DNA from: an uncultured Pelagibacteraceae bacterium
GTDB lineage: Bacteria > Pseudomonadota > Alphaproteobacteria > Pelagibacterales > Pelagibacteraceae
Assembly (NCBI GenBank): GCA_902552035.1
Contig: CACDFC010000008.1
Span: 1 to 49,422, forward strand
Reading direction: 5' to 3'
Length of the DNA stretch: 49,422 nucleotides
The position numbers were made by a program, and so were the translations under genes. The notes below the pieces were generated by a model that was given only the letters and a program-made list of their open reading frames with translations, ran no database searches and had not been told where the DNA came from. Numbering within the stretch: position 1 is the stretch's first letter; every line of letters begins with the position of its first letter. Positions 1 to 8,847 of the stretch are shown here, piece after piece.

Positions 1-147
1 GTTTTAAGAGGATTTTCAGGTATGAATTTAATTTCAGCTGATGTGGTTGAGGTCGCACCTGCATATGATCATGCTGAACTTACTTCATTAGCAGCAGCAA
101 CAATTATTTATGAATTGACAAATTTATTTGCAAATAAAAAAGTATAG
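1..147 (+). CDS. Ureohydrolase (agmatinase/guanidinobutyrase-like), C-terminal fragment
   Basis: The reading frame is open from base 1 to a TAG at 145-147, so the 5' part lies outside the window. The last 48 residues contain [20 protein letters not shown], the usual C-terminal strand-helix of the ureohydrolase fold shared by agmatinase, arginase, guanidinobutyrase and formimidoylglutamase, just after the metal-binding region. These manganese or nickel enzymes hydrolyse a guanidino group to urea plus an amine. The substrate cannot be decided from this piece. An aldehyde dehydrogenase starts 14 bases downstream, which fits an operon that degrades a guanidino compound or polyamine, but this is inference. 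The ending DVVEVxPxYD favours the agmatinase-like branch. Confidence 0.75.
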   Translation, partial: VLRGFSGMNLISADVVEVAPAYDHAELTSLAAATIIYELTNLFANKKV

Positions 148-161
148 GATAAATTTATTAG

Positions 162-1595
162 ATGTTAGACAAAAAAAGTTTTTATATTAATGGCGAGTGG
201 GTTTCACCAATAGAACCAAGAAATTTCAAAGTGATTGATCCTTCCAACGAGGAAGTTTGTGCAGAAATCTCTCTTGGAGGAAAAAAAGATATAGATAAAG
301 CTGTTAGCTCAGCAAAAAAAGCATTTAACTCCTGGGCTTACTCATCAAAAGAAGAAAGACTGGATTTATTAGAAAAACTATATGTAGTTTATAAAAAGCG
401 ATGGGCTGAAATGGCAAAACTTATAACACTGGAAATGGGTGCGCCAATGAAATTTTCCACTGAAATGCAAGCCGCAACTGGAGCAAGTCACATTAAATCA
501 TTCAAAAATATTTTGAAAGATTTTAAATTTGAAAGAGATTTGGGAGAGGAAAAAAATAATCAAAAACTATTATATGAACCAAAAGGTGTTTGTGCACTGA
601 TTACACCGTGGAATTGGCCAATTAATCAAGTTAATTTAAAAGTAATCCCAGCTTTGGCATCTGCATGTACAGTTGTACTAAAACCATCAGAGATAGCACC
701 ACTTTCATCAATGTTGCTTGCTGAAATGATAGATGAAGTAAAATTTCCAGCTGGTGTTTTTAATTTAGTTAATGGAGACGGTGAAATTACTGGAGATGCA
801 TTAACAAGCCACCCTGACATTGATATGATCTCTTTTACTGGCTCAACAAGAGCAGGTGCATTAATTTCTCAAAATGCTGCAAAAGATTTTAAAAGAATAA
901 GTTTAGAATTAGGTGGGAAAGGTGCAAATATAATATTTAAAGATGCGGACTCAGATGCAGTAGCAAGAGGTGTTCAAAGGTGTTTTAGAAATTCTGGTCA
1001 ATCGTGTAATGCACCAACAAGAATGTTGGTAGAAAAATCAATTTATAACGAAACTGTAGATAAGGTAAAAGAACTCGCAAATAGTACTAAAGTTGATTTA
1101 CCAGGAAAAGATGGAGAACATATTGGACCAGTTGTTTCAGAGACTCAATTTAATAAAATACAAAATTTAATCCAAAAGGGTATTGATGAGGGTGCTAAGT
1201 TAATTGCTGGTGGCACAGGAAAACCTAAAGGTTTTGAAAAAGGTTATTTTGTAAAACCAACAGTATTTGCTGATGTAAATAATCAAATGGAAATTGCAAG
1301 AACAGAAATTTTTGGTCCAGTTCTATCTATTATTCCGTTTGAAAACGAAGAAGAAGCGATTTCAATTGCAAATGACACTCCATATGGCTTAACCAATTAT
1401 ATACAAACACAAGATAAGGAAAAAGTTAAAAGAGTTGCAAGAAAATTAAGATCTGGAATGGTTGATGTAAATGGTGTTGGTATAGCAGTAGCTTCTCCTT
1501 TTGGTGGATATAAGCATTCAGGCATAGGAAGAGAAGCAGGTATAGAGGGTTTAATTGAATTCTTAGAAGTCAAAACAGTTGGTGGCTGGAATTAA
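162..1595 (+). CDS. NAD(P)-dependent aldehyde dehydrogenase
   Basis: This 477-aa protein has the full length of the ALDH superfamily. Visible motifs are ITPWNWP around Asn151, the cofactor-binding FTGST near 225, the general base Glu249 in LELGGK, the catalytic Cys282 in GQSCNAPTR and EIFGPVL near 380. It should oxidise an aldehyde to a carboxylate in the cytosol through a thiohemiacetal on Cys282. The gene starts 14 bases after the ureohydrolase stop, so the two are probably co-transcribed; a guanidino- or amino-aldehyde is one possible substrate, but sequence alone does not fix it. It meets the downstream minus-strand gene tail to tail, and the two share four bases at their stop codons. Confidence 0.92.
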   Translation: MLDKKSFYINGEWVSPIEPRNFKVIDPSNEEVCAEISLGGKKDIDKAVSSAKKAFNSWAYSSKEERLDLLEKLYVVYKKRWAEMAKLITLEMGAPMKFSTEMQAATGASHIKSFKNILKDFKFERDLGEEKNNQKLLYEPKGVCALITPWNWPINQVNLKVIPALASACTVVLKPSEIAPLSSMLLAEMIDEVKFPAGVFNLVNGDGEITGDALTSHPDIDMISFTGSTRAGALISQNAAKDFKRISLELGGKGANIIFKDADSDAVARGVQRCFRNSGQSCNAPTRMLVEKSIYNETVDKVKELANSTKVDLPGKDGEHIGPVVSETQFNKIQNLIQKGIDEGAKLIAGGTGKPKGFEKGYFVKPTVFADVNNQMEIARTEIFGPVLSIIPFENEEEAISIANDTPYGLTNYIQTQDKEKVKRVARKLRSGMVDVNGVGIAVASPFGGYKHSGIGREAGIEGLIEFLEVKTVGGWN

Positions 1596-2782
1596 TTAAA
1601 AACTGATTTATTTTTTAACCCCTCAAGAAAGTTTAAACATTTTTTTAATTCATCTAATTTAATATATTCGTCTACTTTATGTGCTTGTTCTATAGATCCA
1701 GGTCCACATACTACTGTGCTAATACCGATCTCTTGAAATAATCCTGCTTCCGTTCCAAAGGAGACTACACTTCTTACATTATCCCCAGTTATACTTGAAA
1801 CTAATTCACAAGCATCTGATTTTTCTTCTCTATCAAATCCGATTATTTCTCCTATAATCTCTTTTGTAACTGATGAGTCAGGAAAAACTTTTTTCATTTC
1901 TGGTAATAGTATTTTGTTTACGTATTTTTCCATTTCATCATTAACAAAAATACCATCCTCTTTAACTACAGGTCTTAATTCCCAATCTACTTTACATTTA
2001 TCTGCTATTACATTTCTTGCTATACCACCGGAAATCCCTCCAATTTGAAGTGTAGTAAATGGAGGATCAAAAACGGAGTCTTTTGGCGCTCTTTTTTTAA
2101 GTACCTCTCTTAATTCTAAAAGTTTATTTATAAATTTTGATGCAAATTCAACTGCATTTACTCCTTTGTGTGGTGCAGAGCCATGACCAGCCAGACCCTT
2201 AAAATGCGTAGTATATTCATAACATCCTTTATGACCATCTATAATTTTCATATTAGTTGGTTCTCCAACAATACATATTCCATTTTTGATTCCTTTTTTT
2301 TTTAATTCTTCTATTAAAATAGGAGCACCTTGGCATGCTGTTTCTTCGTCAAAAGTAAAACAAAAATTTATATCTCTGTCTAAATTTGATTTTGAGTAGA
2401 TAGGCGCATATGCTAGAGTACATGCAATAAATCCCTTCATATCACATGAACCTCTTCCGTAAAGTTTATCTCCTTTAATAGTTGCTTTGAATGGATCTGT
2501 AGACCAACTTTTTGAAACAGGAACTACATCTGTGTGACCAGATAGTATTATTGGTTTTTTCCCTTTTTGTTTTGTAGCTTTAAGAGTAGCGAAGAGATTA
2601 ACTCTCTTTTTATCTTTATCAAATGTTTTAAAAGAAGTAGCGCCTAAATTTTTTAATATATCATCACAGTAATCAATCAATGATGAATTATCTTCACCAG
2701 AAATAGTTTTAAATGAAATTAAATCTGTGAGGATTTTAATTGTGTTTTCGTATAAAGGTTGTAGATTATTGTTAATATTCAT
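1592..2782 (-). CDS. argE: M20-family acetylornithine deacetylase-like peptidase
   Basis: This 396-aa protein has the two-metal M20 signature in order: SGHTDVVPV (His83, Asp85), GRGSCDMKGF with Asp114 as the bridging ligand, Glu146-Glu147 in DEETAC as general base and ligand, IVGEPT with Glu174, and a C-terminal His in EQAHKVDEY. The layout and length match the ArgE/DapE group. The ArgE reading (N-acetylornithine to ornithine plus acetate) is favoured by SGHTDVVPV and the GEPT block. The related N-acyl deacetylases used for amino-acid salvage cannot be ruled out. It faces the csaA-like gene head to head across 27 bases, so a promoter must overlap that short gap. Its stop overlaps the upstream aldehyde dehydrogenase stop. 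Confidence 0.8.
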   Translation of the reverse strand: MNINNNLQPLYENTIKILTDLISFKTISGEDNSSLIDYCDDILKNLGATSFKTFDKDKKRVNLFATLKATKQKGKKPIILSGHTDVVPVSKSWSTDPFKATIKGDKLYGRGSCDMKGFIACTLAYAPIYSKSNLDRDINFCFTFDEETACQGAPILIEELKKKGIKNGICIVGEPTNMKIIDGHKGCYEYTTHFKGLAGHGSAPHKGVNAVEFASKFINKLLELREVLKKRAPKDSVFDPPFTTLQIGGISGGIARNVIADKCKVDWELRPVVKEDGIFVNDEMEKYVNKILLPEMKKVFPDSSVTKEIIGEIIGFDREEKSDACELVSSITGDNVRSVVSFGTEAGLFQEIGISTVVCGPGSIEQAHKVDEYIKLDELKKCLNFLEGLKNKSVFN

Positions 2783-2809
2783 TTATTAATTTAATTATAT
2801 ATTAATTTC

Positions 2810-3151
2810 ATGAAAGAACAAATAACCTACGATATATTTGATAAAGTTGATATTAGATTAGGAACAGTAATTTCTGTTAAAAAAAATGAAAAAGCTAGAA
2901 AACCTTCTTTAGTAGTTGAAGTTGATTTTGGTCCAGAAATTGGAATAAAACAATCTTCAGCTCAAATAACTCATTATTATAGTGAAGAGAATTTATTAGG
3001 CAAACAAGTCATTGGTGTTTGTAATTTTCCCGAAAAGAATATAGCTGGTATTAAATCTCAAGTTTTAATCCTTGGCTCTATTGACCAAGAAGGAAGAGTT
3101 ACATTAGTTCATCCTTCCCAAAAAGCAGAAAATGGTTTGCCGATAGCATAA
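2810..3151 (+). CDS. csaA: CsaA-like tRNA-binding domain protein
   Basis: This 113-aa single-domain protein has the EMAP/OB-fold seen in CsaA and at the C terminus of methionyl-tRNA synthetase. Visible features are FDKVDIRLGTV near the start, KQSSAQITHYY in the middle, and VIGVCNFPEKNIAGIKSQVL followed by LGSIDQEGRVTLVHP. CsaA has been described as a small dimeric chaperone with tRNA-binding ability, acting in the cytosol. Length and motif order match the family throughout. It is followed after four bases by the LysE-type exporter gene, so the two are likely co-transcribed, with no obvious functional link. Confidence 0.85.
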   Translation: MKEQITYDIFDKVDIRLGTVISVKKNEKARKPSLVVEVDFGPEIGIKQSSAQITHYYSEENLLGKQVIGVCNFPEKNIAGIKSQVLILGSIDQEGRVTLVHPSQKAENGLPIA

Positions 3152-3155
3152 CTTT

Positions 3156-3746
3156 ATGCACCCAGAATTATTGTCCTTATCTTTATTCATGCTTGCTACA
3201 AGTTGTTCACCAGGTCCAAATAATATAGTAGCATCTTATTCTGGTTTTAACTTTGGTATAATTAAGACATTTCCACATATGCTAGGTGTTATATTTGGAT
3301 TTACTATAATGGTATGTGTTTTAAATTTTGGCCTTGTGAATATATTTAAAATTTATCCTCTTATACAAGAAATACTTAAAGTCTCTGGATCAATTTTTTT
3401 AATTTATTTAGCTTACAAAATATCTTTCTCAAGTAGTTTAAAAGAAAAAGAGAAGGACAGTCCATTAAAATTTATTGAAACCTTTTTTTTCCAGTTTTTA
3501 AATCCAAAAGGTGTAATTGTAGGAATAATAATTATTTCTACTTATGTTGAGAGTGGCAAAAACTTTTTAAATCATTCCTTTTGGGTAATTGCTGTTTGTT
3601 TTTTTTCGGCATTTATAAGTATTACATTTTGGACTTTAGTTGGTAAATTTTTGCGAAGATTCGCGACAAATGATAAATTTATTAAGCGTTTTAACTATGT
3701 TATGTCACTTCTTTTATTAACATGTATAGCTACATTTTACTTATAA
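3156..3746 (+). CDS. LysE/RhtB-family amino-acid exporter
   Basis: This 196-aa hydrophobic protein has about six membrane segments. It carries the family's N-terminal signature SPGPNN (around residues 19-24) after a first hydrophobic helix, then FQFLNPKG near the middle, the second conserved block of LysE/RhtB exporters. The family exports basic amino acids, threonine, homoserine or related metabolites through the inner membrane using a cation gradient. The substrate cannot be assigned. It lies four bases after the csaA-like gene and 45 bases before aconitase, which probably has its own promoter in that gap. Confidence 0.88.
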   Translation: MHPELLSLSLFMLATSCSPGPNNIVASYSGFNFGIIKTFPHMLGVIFGFTIMVCVLNFGLVNIFKIYPLIQEILKVSGSIFLIYLAYKISFSSSLKEKEKDSPLKFIETFFFQFLNPKGVIVGIIIISTYVESGKNFLNHSFWVIAVCFFSAFISITFWTLVGKFLRRFATNDKFIKRFNYVMSLLLLTCIATFYL

Positions 3747-3791
3747 ATCTGATACATAATTTCGACTAAATAATTTATAAAATAAATATTT

Positions 3792-6461
3792 ATGAAACCA
3801 GGCAATAAGAATTCTTATAAATCATTAGCATCAATAAATATTGATGGAAAAAATTATAAATATTTTTCTTTAGCAGAGGCAGAAAAAAATGGTCTTACTG
3901 GTATATCAAAGTTACCTAAATCAATTAAAGTTTTATTAGAAAATTTATTAAGATATGAGGATGATACTACAGTAAATAAAGAACAAATTGACGCAATTAG
4001 AGATTGGTTGAAAAATAAAAAATCTAGTACCGAGATAGCCTATAGACCAGCAAGAGTATTACTTCAGGATTATACAGGAATACCTGCTGTTGCTGATTTA
4101 GCAGCAATGAGAGAGGCCATTAAAGAAAAAAACAAAGATCCAAAATCAATTAATCCTCTATCACAAGTTGATTTAGTGATTGATCATTCTGTTCAAGTTG
4201 ATGAATTTGCAAAAAAAAATTCATTAGAAAAAAATGTAGAAATTGAATTTAAAAGAAATGGAGAAAGGTACTCATTTTTAAAATGGGGACAACAAGCATT
4301 CGACAATTTTAGAATCGTACCACCAGGAACGGGAATCTGTCACCAAGTTAATTTAGAGTATTTGTCAAAAGTAATCTGGTCAGAAAATTATGAGGGAGAG
4401 AATTATTTATTTCCAGATACATTAGTTGGAACAGATAGTCATACAACAATGGTTAATGGACTCTCTGTTCTTGGTTGGGGAGTTGGTGGAATTGAAGCTG
4501 AAGCTGGAATGTTAGGCCAACCAATTTCAATGTTAATACCTGAGGTAGTTGGATTCCAAATTTTAAATAAATTACCTGAGGGTACAACTGCAACTGATTT
4601 AGTTTTAACAGTAGTGAAAATGCTAAGAGATAAAGGAGTAGTTGGAAAATTTGTTGAATTTTATGGTGAGGGATTAAAAAATTTAACATTAGCCGATAGA
4701 GCCACAATTGCAAACATGGCACCTGAATATGGTGCAACATGTGGTTATTTTCCAATAGATGAAGAGACTTTAAAGTATTTAGAGTTTTCAGGCAGAGATA
4801 AGAAAATAATTAGAGTCGTTGAAGAATATTCAAAGGCACAAGGTCTTTGGAAAAGTAACGAAATTGAATTTAGTGATACTATCACTCTTGATATGTCAAC
4901 TGTAGTTCCGACAATATCAGGACCAAAAAGACCTCAAGATAAAGTATTATTAACTAATGCATCTAATAATTTTAAAGAAGTTTTTGAAAGTATTAATAAT
5001 AGAAAAAATCTAAATTATTCAAATGTAGAAGGTACGGATTATAAAATAAGTGATGGATCTATATTAATTGCTGCAATTACATCATGTACAAACACATCTA
5101 ATCCAAATGTTTTGATTGCAGCAGGTCTTCTTGCAAAAAAAGCTGTGGAGCTTGGGTTAAAAACTAAGCCTTGGGTAAAAACTTCCTTAGCACCAGGATC
5201 TCAAGTTGTTACAGACTATTTGTCAAAAGCTGGATTAAATTCATACTTGGATGAACTTGGATTTAATTTAGTCGGGTATGGGTGTACAACTTGCATAGGT
5301 AACTCAGGACCATTGCCTGAAAATATAAGTAAATCAGTAAAAAATGATAATATATATGCAGTTTCTGTTTTGTCAGGTAACAGAAATTTTGAGGGAAGAA
5401 TATCCCCATTAGTTAAGGCAAATTATTTAGCATCACCACCCCTTGTTGTTGCTTATGCACTTGCTGGGTCAATGTTTGTGAATTTGTATAAAGATCCCCT
5501 GGGGAAAGATGTAAAAGGAAAAGATATATTTCTAAAAGATATTTGGCCATCTAATAAAGAAATAGAGGAGACTTTAAAAGAGTCTTTAAATCCTGAAATG
5601 TTTATAAAAAGATATTCAAATGTTTTGACTGGACCCGATCAATGGAGAAGAATTAAAACCGAGGAAAGCAGTATATATAATTGGAACGAAAGTTCTACTT
5701 ATGTTAAAAAGCCTCCGTTTTTTGAAAATATGACAGATGAGCCAGAGGGATTTCAATCAATAAAAGATGCTCGACCATTATTGATTTTAGGAGATATGAT
5801 TACAACAGACCACATATCTCCAGCAGGATCTATACAAAAAGACAGCCCTACTGGAGAATATTTTATGAAACATCAAATTTTACCTCAAGATTATAATTCA
5901 TATGGTTCTAGAAGAGGAAATCATGAAGTAATGATGAGAGGAACATTTGCAAATATTAGAATTAAAAATGAGATGGCACCAGGTACAGAGGGTGGTTTTA
6001 CAAAATTATATCCAGAAAATAAAGTTATGCCAGTATATGAAGCAGTAATGGAGTATAAAAAAAGAGGAACAGATCTAATTGTAATTGGTGGAAAAGAATA
6101 TGGAACGGGCTCCTCAAGAGATTGGGCGGCCAAAGGAACTAAATTATTAGGTGTCAAGGCTGTAATAGCTGAAAGTTTCGAAAGAATACATAGATCAAAT
6201 TTAGTTGGCATGGGAATACTTCCACTACAATTTGTAAACGGTGCTGATAGAAATAAGCTTAATTTGAAGGGATCAGAATTGATAAGTATATTAAATTTAG
6301 AAAAGGGCATTGAACCTGGTGATAATTTAACTGTTGATATAAAATATGCATCAGGAGAAATTAAAAAAATTAAATTACTCTGTAGGATAGATACAAAAAA
6401 TGAATTAGAATATTACAAAAATGGTGGAATATTACAATATGTACTAAGAAATATGTTTTAA
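3792..6461 (+). CDS. acnA: Aconitate hydratase A
   Basis: This 889-aa protein has the full length of the AcnA/IRP1-type aconitase. The three cysteines that hold the [4Fe-4S] cluster are visible: Cys432 in ITSCTNTSNP, and Cys498 and Cys501 in GYGCTTCIGNSGP. Upstream blocks include LVGTDSHTTM and the C-terminal swivel domain has GDMITTDHISPAG and GKEYGTGSSRDWA. It isomerises citrate to isocitrate in the TCA cycle, feeding isocitrate dehydrogenase or the glyoxylate shunt. The short spacing to the next gene (2 bases) suggests read-through into the membrane TPR protein and the BamB-like gene. No feature is missing. Confidence 0.97.
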   Translation: MKPGNKNSYKSLASINIDGKNYKYFSLAEAEKNGLTGISKLPKSIKVLLENLLRYEDDTTVNKEQIDAIRDWLKNKKSSTEIAYRPARVLLQDYTGIPAVADLAAMREAIKEKNKDPKSINPLSQVDLVIDHSVQVDEFAKKNSLEKNVEIEFKRNGERYSFLKWGQQAFDNFRIVPPGTGICHQVNLEYLSKVIWSENYEGENYLFPDTLVGTDSHTTMVNGLSVLGWGVGGIEAEAGMLGQPISMLIPEVVGFQILNKLPEGTTATDLVLTVVKMLRDKGVVGKFVEFYGEGLKNLTLADRATIANMAPEYGATCGYFPIDEETLKYLEFSGRDKKIIRVVEEYSKAQGLWKSNEIEFSDTITLDMSTVVPTISGPKRPQDKVLLTNASNNFKEVFESINNRKNLNYSNVEGTDYKISDGSILIAAITSCTNTSNPNVLIAAGLLAKKAVELGLKTKPWVKTSLAPGSQVVTDYLSKAGLNSYLDELGFNLVGYGCTTCIGNSGPLPENISKSVKNDNIYAVSVLSGNRNFEGRISPLVKANYLASPPLVVAYALAGSMFVNLYKDPLGKDVKGKDIFLKDIWPSNKEIEETLKESLNPEMFIKRYSNVLTGPDQWRRIKTEESSIYNWNESSTYVKKPPFFENMTDEPEGFQSIKDARPLLILGDMITTDHISPAGSIQKDSPTGEYFMKHQILPQDYNSYGSRRGNHEVMMRGTFANIRIKNEMAPGTEGGFTKLYPENKVMPVYEAVMEYKKRGTDLIVIGGKEYGTGSSRDWAAKGTKLLGVKAVIAESFERIHRSNLVGMGILPLQFVNGADRNKLNLKGSELISILNLEKGIEPGDNLTVDIKYASGEIKKIKLLCRIDTKNELEYYKNGGILQYVLRNMF

Positions 6462-6463
6462 TT

Positions 6464-7108
6464 ATGGATCAAGAAATAGATTTAATAAATAAAAATACAA
6501 GAAATGAGAGAATTATAAATTTTTTTAAAAAAAATTATAAAATATTTATTTTATCGATTTCTTTAATAATAATAATAATTCTTATATTTTTTGGATTAGA
6601 GTATTTAAATAAAAAAAAAAATATCAAATTATCAAACACATACAATAATATTATTTCTAGCTACGAATCAAAAAATAAAAATTTTGTTATTGAGGAACTT
6701 AAAAAAATTATCGAACAAAAAAACAAAACATACTCTCCATTGTCATTATTTTTTTTGATTGATAATGATTTAATTACCTCTAAAGCTGAAATCAATAATT
6801 ATTTTGATTTAATTATAAACGATATTAAGTTAGAAAAAGAAATAAAGAATTTAATAATTTACAAAAAAGCTCTTTATAATTCGGATAGTATTTCAGAGGA
6901 TCAATTAATCCTAATTTTGAACCCAATAATAAACAGCAACAGTATATGGAAATCACACTCTTTATATCTTTTAGGTGAATATTTTTTCTCTAAAGGAGAA
7001 GATCAAAAAGCAAAAGAATTTTTTCAAAAAATATTAACTAGTCAAAATGCTAACGAACAAATCATATTAGAGGCACAAAAAAGATTAAAAAGAGATCTAA
7101 GTGAATAA
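6464..7108 (+). CDS. TPR-like single-pass membrane protein (YfgM-like)
   Basis: This 214-aa protein has a short charged cytoplasmic N terminus, one transmembrane helix at about residues 28-48 that is extremely rich in Ile and Leu, and a helical domain resembling tetratricopeptide repeats (LYLLGEYFFSKGEDQKAKEFF near the C terminus). This is the topology of YfgM, an ancillary SecYEG-linked protein. In many proteobacteria the yfgM-like gene sits directly before bamB, as here: the two coding regions overlap by 8 bases. Sequence identity to known YfgM proteins looks weak, so the call rests on topology and synteny. A role in the envelope, linking protein secretion to periplasmic chaperones, is inferred. 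Confidence 0.7.
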   Translation: MDQEIDLINKNTRNERIINFFKKNYKIFILSISLIIIIILIFFGLEYLNKKKNIKLSNTYNNIISSYESKNKNFVIEELKKIIEQKNKTYSPLSLFFLIDNDLITSKAEINNYFDLIINDIKLEKEIKNLIIYKKALYNSDSISEDQLILILNPIINSNSIWKSHSLYLLGEYFFSKGEDQKAKEFFQKILTSQNANEQIILEAQKRLKRDLSE

Positions 7109-8408
7109 AATCAAATTATCTATAGTAATTAGCCTATTTTTATATAACTGCTCTTTAAACCCAAATTCTAAATTTTGGACTGAAGAGCAAGATTTAAGTC
7201 AGGACAACAAAAATTATAAGATAATAAAAGTTTTTAAAGAAGATGAAAATAAAAAAGATGAATTTAATAAAAATATAGAGATTAAGCTTGTTTCAAAATT
7301 TAAAAATAAAAAATTTTATAAAAATTTAGATAATAATTTTGGATTCCAAAATTTTGAAGGAGAGCTTAATAAAATTTCTAAATATAACTTTTCAAAAATA
7401 AAAGATTTCAATATCTATAAACCAGATCCAATATTTCATGATAAAGGAATAATCTTTTTTGAATCTGATGGTACAATTATAAATTTTGACTTTAATTCTA
7501 AATTAATATGGAAACAAAATATATATAACAAAAAAGAAAAAAAAGTTGGACCAATTTTATATTTTTCAATTTATGAAAATTTTCTAATCGTTGCTGATAA
7601 TCTAGCTAAATATTATAAATTAGATTTAAATTCAGGTAATATTATATGGAAAAAAGAAAAAAGTTCTCCGTTTAATTCACAAATTAAAACATATAAAAAC
7701 AATTTTTATCTAATTGACTCAGATAATATTCTTAGATCAATCTCAGTGCACGATGGTAAAGAAAATTGGGACGTTAGAACAGATAGTTTTTTAATTCAAT
7801 CAAAAAAAAGATTATCTCTTGTTGTAACTCCTGATAAAGTTATTTTTATAAATAAAGTTGGTGACATAACCGCTGTAGATATTTCAGACGGTGAATTAAG
7901 ATGGCAAACCCCTACCCAAGATACGGCAGTTCATGCAGGTTCATTTTCAGTATCTAATTCAGATTTAGTTTTAGATAATCAAAATTTATATATTTCAAAT
8001 AATAAAAATGGTTTTTTCTCAATTGATACTACGGGTGGGATAATTAATTGGAAGCAAGATTTACTCTCAATTACAAGACCAACAATAATTCAAAATTTAA
8101 TTTTTACTATTACTTTAGATGGAAATCTCGTTGTAATTGAGAAAAAGACAGGCAATATAATTAGAATTACAAATTTATTTGAAAAATTAAAAAAAAAAAA
8201 TAGAGAAAATATTTTAGCCAATGGATTTGTTGTAGGAAAAAAATATATCTATTTATCTACTAATAATGGTAGATTATTTTTAATTGATACATTAACCGGA
8301 AAAACATCTAAAATTATTAAAATTGATAACCAAAATATCTCTGGGCCTTTTGTTGTAAATAAATTTTTATATTTAATTAAAAACAAATCTATAATCAGAT
8401 TAAACTAG
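7101..8408 (+). CDS. bamB: BamB-like outer-membrane assembly lipoprotein (PQQ-repeat propeller)
   Basis: This 435-aa protein has a hydrophobic N-terminal signal ending in FLYNC, with Cys17 as the probable lipidated residue. The lipobox is non-ideal because Asn rather than Gly, Ala or Ser precedes the Cys. From about residue 110 onward, short repeats resembling GxIxWxxD follow one another (for example LNSGNIIWKKE, VHDGKENWDVRT, ISDGELRWQTPT, TTGGIINWKQD). They indicate an eight-bladed PQQ-type beta-propeller. BamB is an accessory lipoprotein of the BAM complex that inserts beta-barrel proteins into the outer membrane. The Lys- and Asn-rich N-terminal 100 residues are poorly conserved. The gene overlaps the YfgM-like gene by 8 bases, the usual arrangement. 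The usual downstream gene der is absent; a cupin gene follows instead. Confidence 0.8.
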   Translation: MNKIKLSIVISLFLYNCSLNPNSKFWTEEQDLSQDNKNYKIIKVFKEDENKKDEFNKNIEIKLVSKFKNKKFYKNLDNNFGFQNFEGELNKISKYNFSKIKDFNIYKPDPIFHDKGIIFFESDGTIINFDFNSKLIWKQNIYNKKEKKVGPILYFSIYENFLIVADNLAKYYKLDLNSGNIIWKKEKSSPFNSQIKTYKNNFYLIDSDNILRSISVHDGKENWDVRTDSFLIQSKKRLSLVVTPDKVIFINKVGDITAVDISDGELRWQTPTQDTAVHAGSFSVSNSDLVLDNQNLYISNNKNGFFSIDTTGGIINWKQDLLSITRPTIIQNLIFTITLDGNLVVIEKKTGNIIRITNLFEKLKKKNRENILANGFVVGKKYIYLSTNNGRLFLIDTLTGKTSKIIKIDNQNISGPFVVNKFLYLIKNKSIIRLN

Positions 8409-8409
8409 T

Positions 8410-8841
8410 ATGTTTCTAAAGTTATTAGAAAAGCTTGGAAGAAAAAAAATTGTTTTAGATAGAGGTCCTTCTCATCCAAAATACAGTGAAGCAAAACCTT
8501 GGATGAACAGATATTATATTTTATTTCGACACAGGCCTAAGTGGTTTCCCTTTAATATTTTAATTCATGAAATGTTAGATGATGACCATGGTGATGGTGT
8601 TCATAATCATTTATTTCCTTTTATGACTATCATTTTAAGAGGTGGTTACTTTGAAACTTTGAAAAGTGGAAAATATTGGCGACCTCCAGGATATATTGGT
8701 TTTAGATCGGCTAATACATTTCATAGGGTTGATTTGAAACCTGGAACTAAACCTATGACACTTTTTTTTTCTGGTCCTTACGGTTTAAGAAAAGGGCCAA
8801 GATCAGAATATGGCATAGATTTTAAAACTAAAATTAAATAA
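8410..8841 (+). CDS. Small cupin-fold protein of unknown function
   Basis: This 143-aa protein starts one base after the bamB stop. It carries a cupin-like metal-binding pair: HNH in DGVHNHLFPFMTIILRGGY near residues 62-64, and a later His in SANTFHRVDL that would be the fourth ligand. The rest is beta-rich, with GYFETL and RPPGYIGF between the two motifs. Single-domain cupins bind Fe, Mn, Ni or Zn and cover dioxygenases, isomerases and sugar-binding proteins. No substrate can be assigned. It converges on the photolyase gene after six bases. I see no signal peptide, so it is probably cytosolic. Confidence 0.65.
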   Translation: MFLKLLEKLGRKKIVLDRGPSHPKYSEAKPWMNRYYILFRHRPKWFPFNILIHEMLDDDHGDGVHNHLFPFMTIILRGGYFETLKSGKYWRPPGYIGFRSANTFHRVDLKPGTKPMTLFFSGPYGLRKGPRSEYGIDFKTKIK

Positions 8842-8847
8842 AAGTAC

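Noticed and set aside
4453-4755. 100-aa minus-strand frame
   Set aside because: It lies inside aconitase, with a Leu/Gln-rich low-complexity product, as expected for an antisense shadow.
5921-6310. 129-aa minus-strand frame
   Set aside because: Also entirely within aconitase, with no motif or ribosome-binding site.
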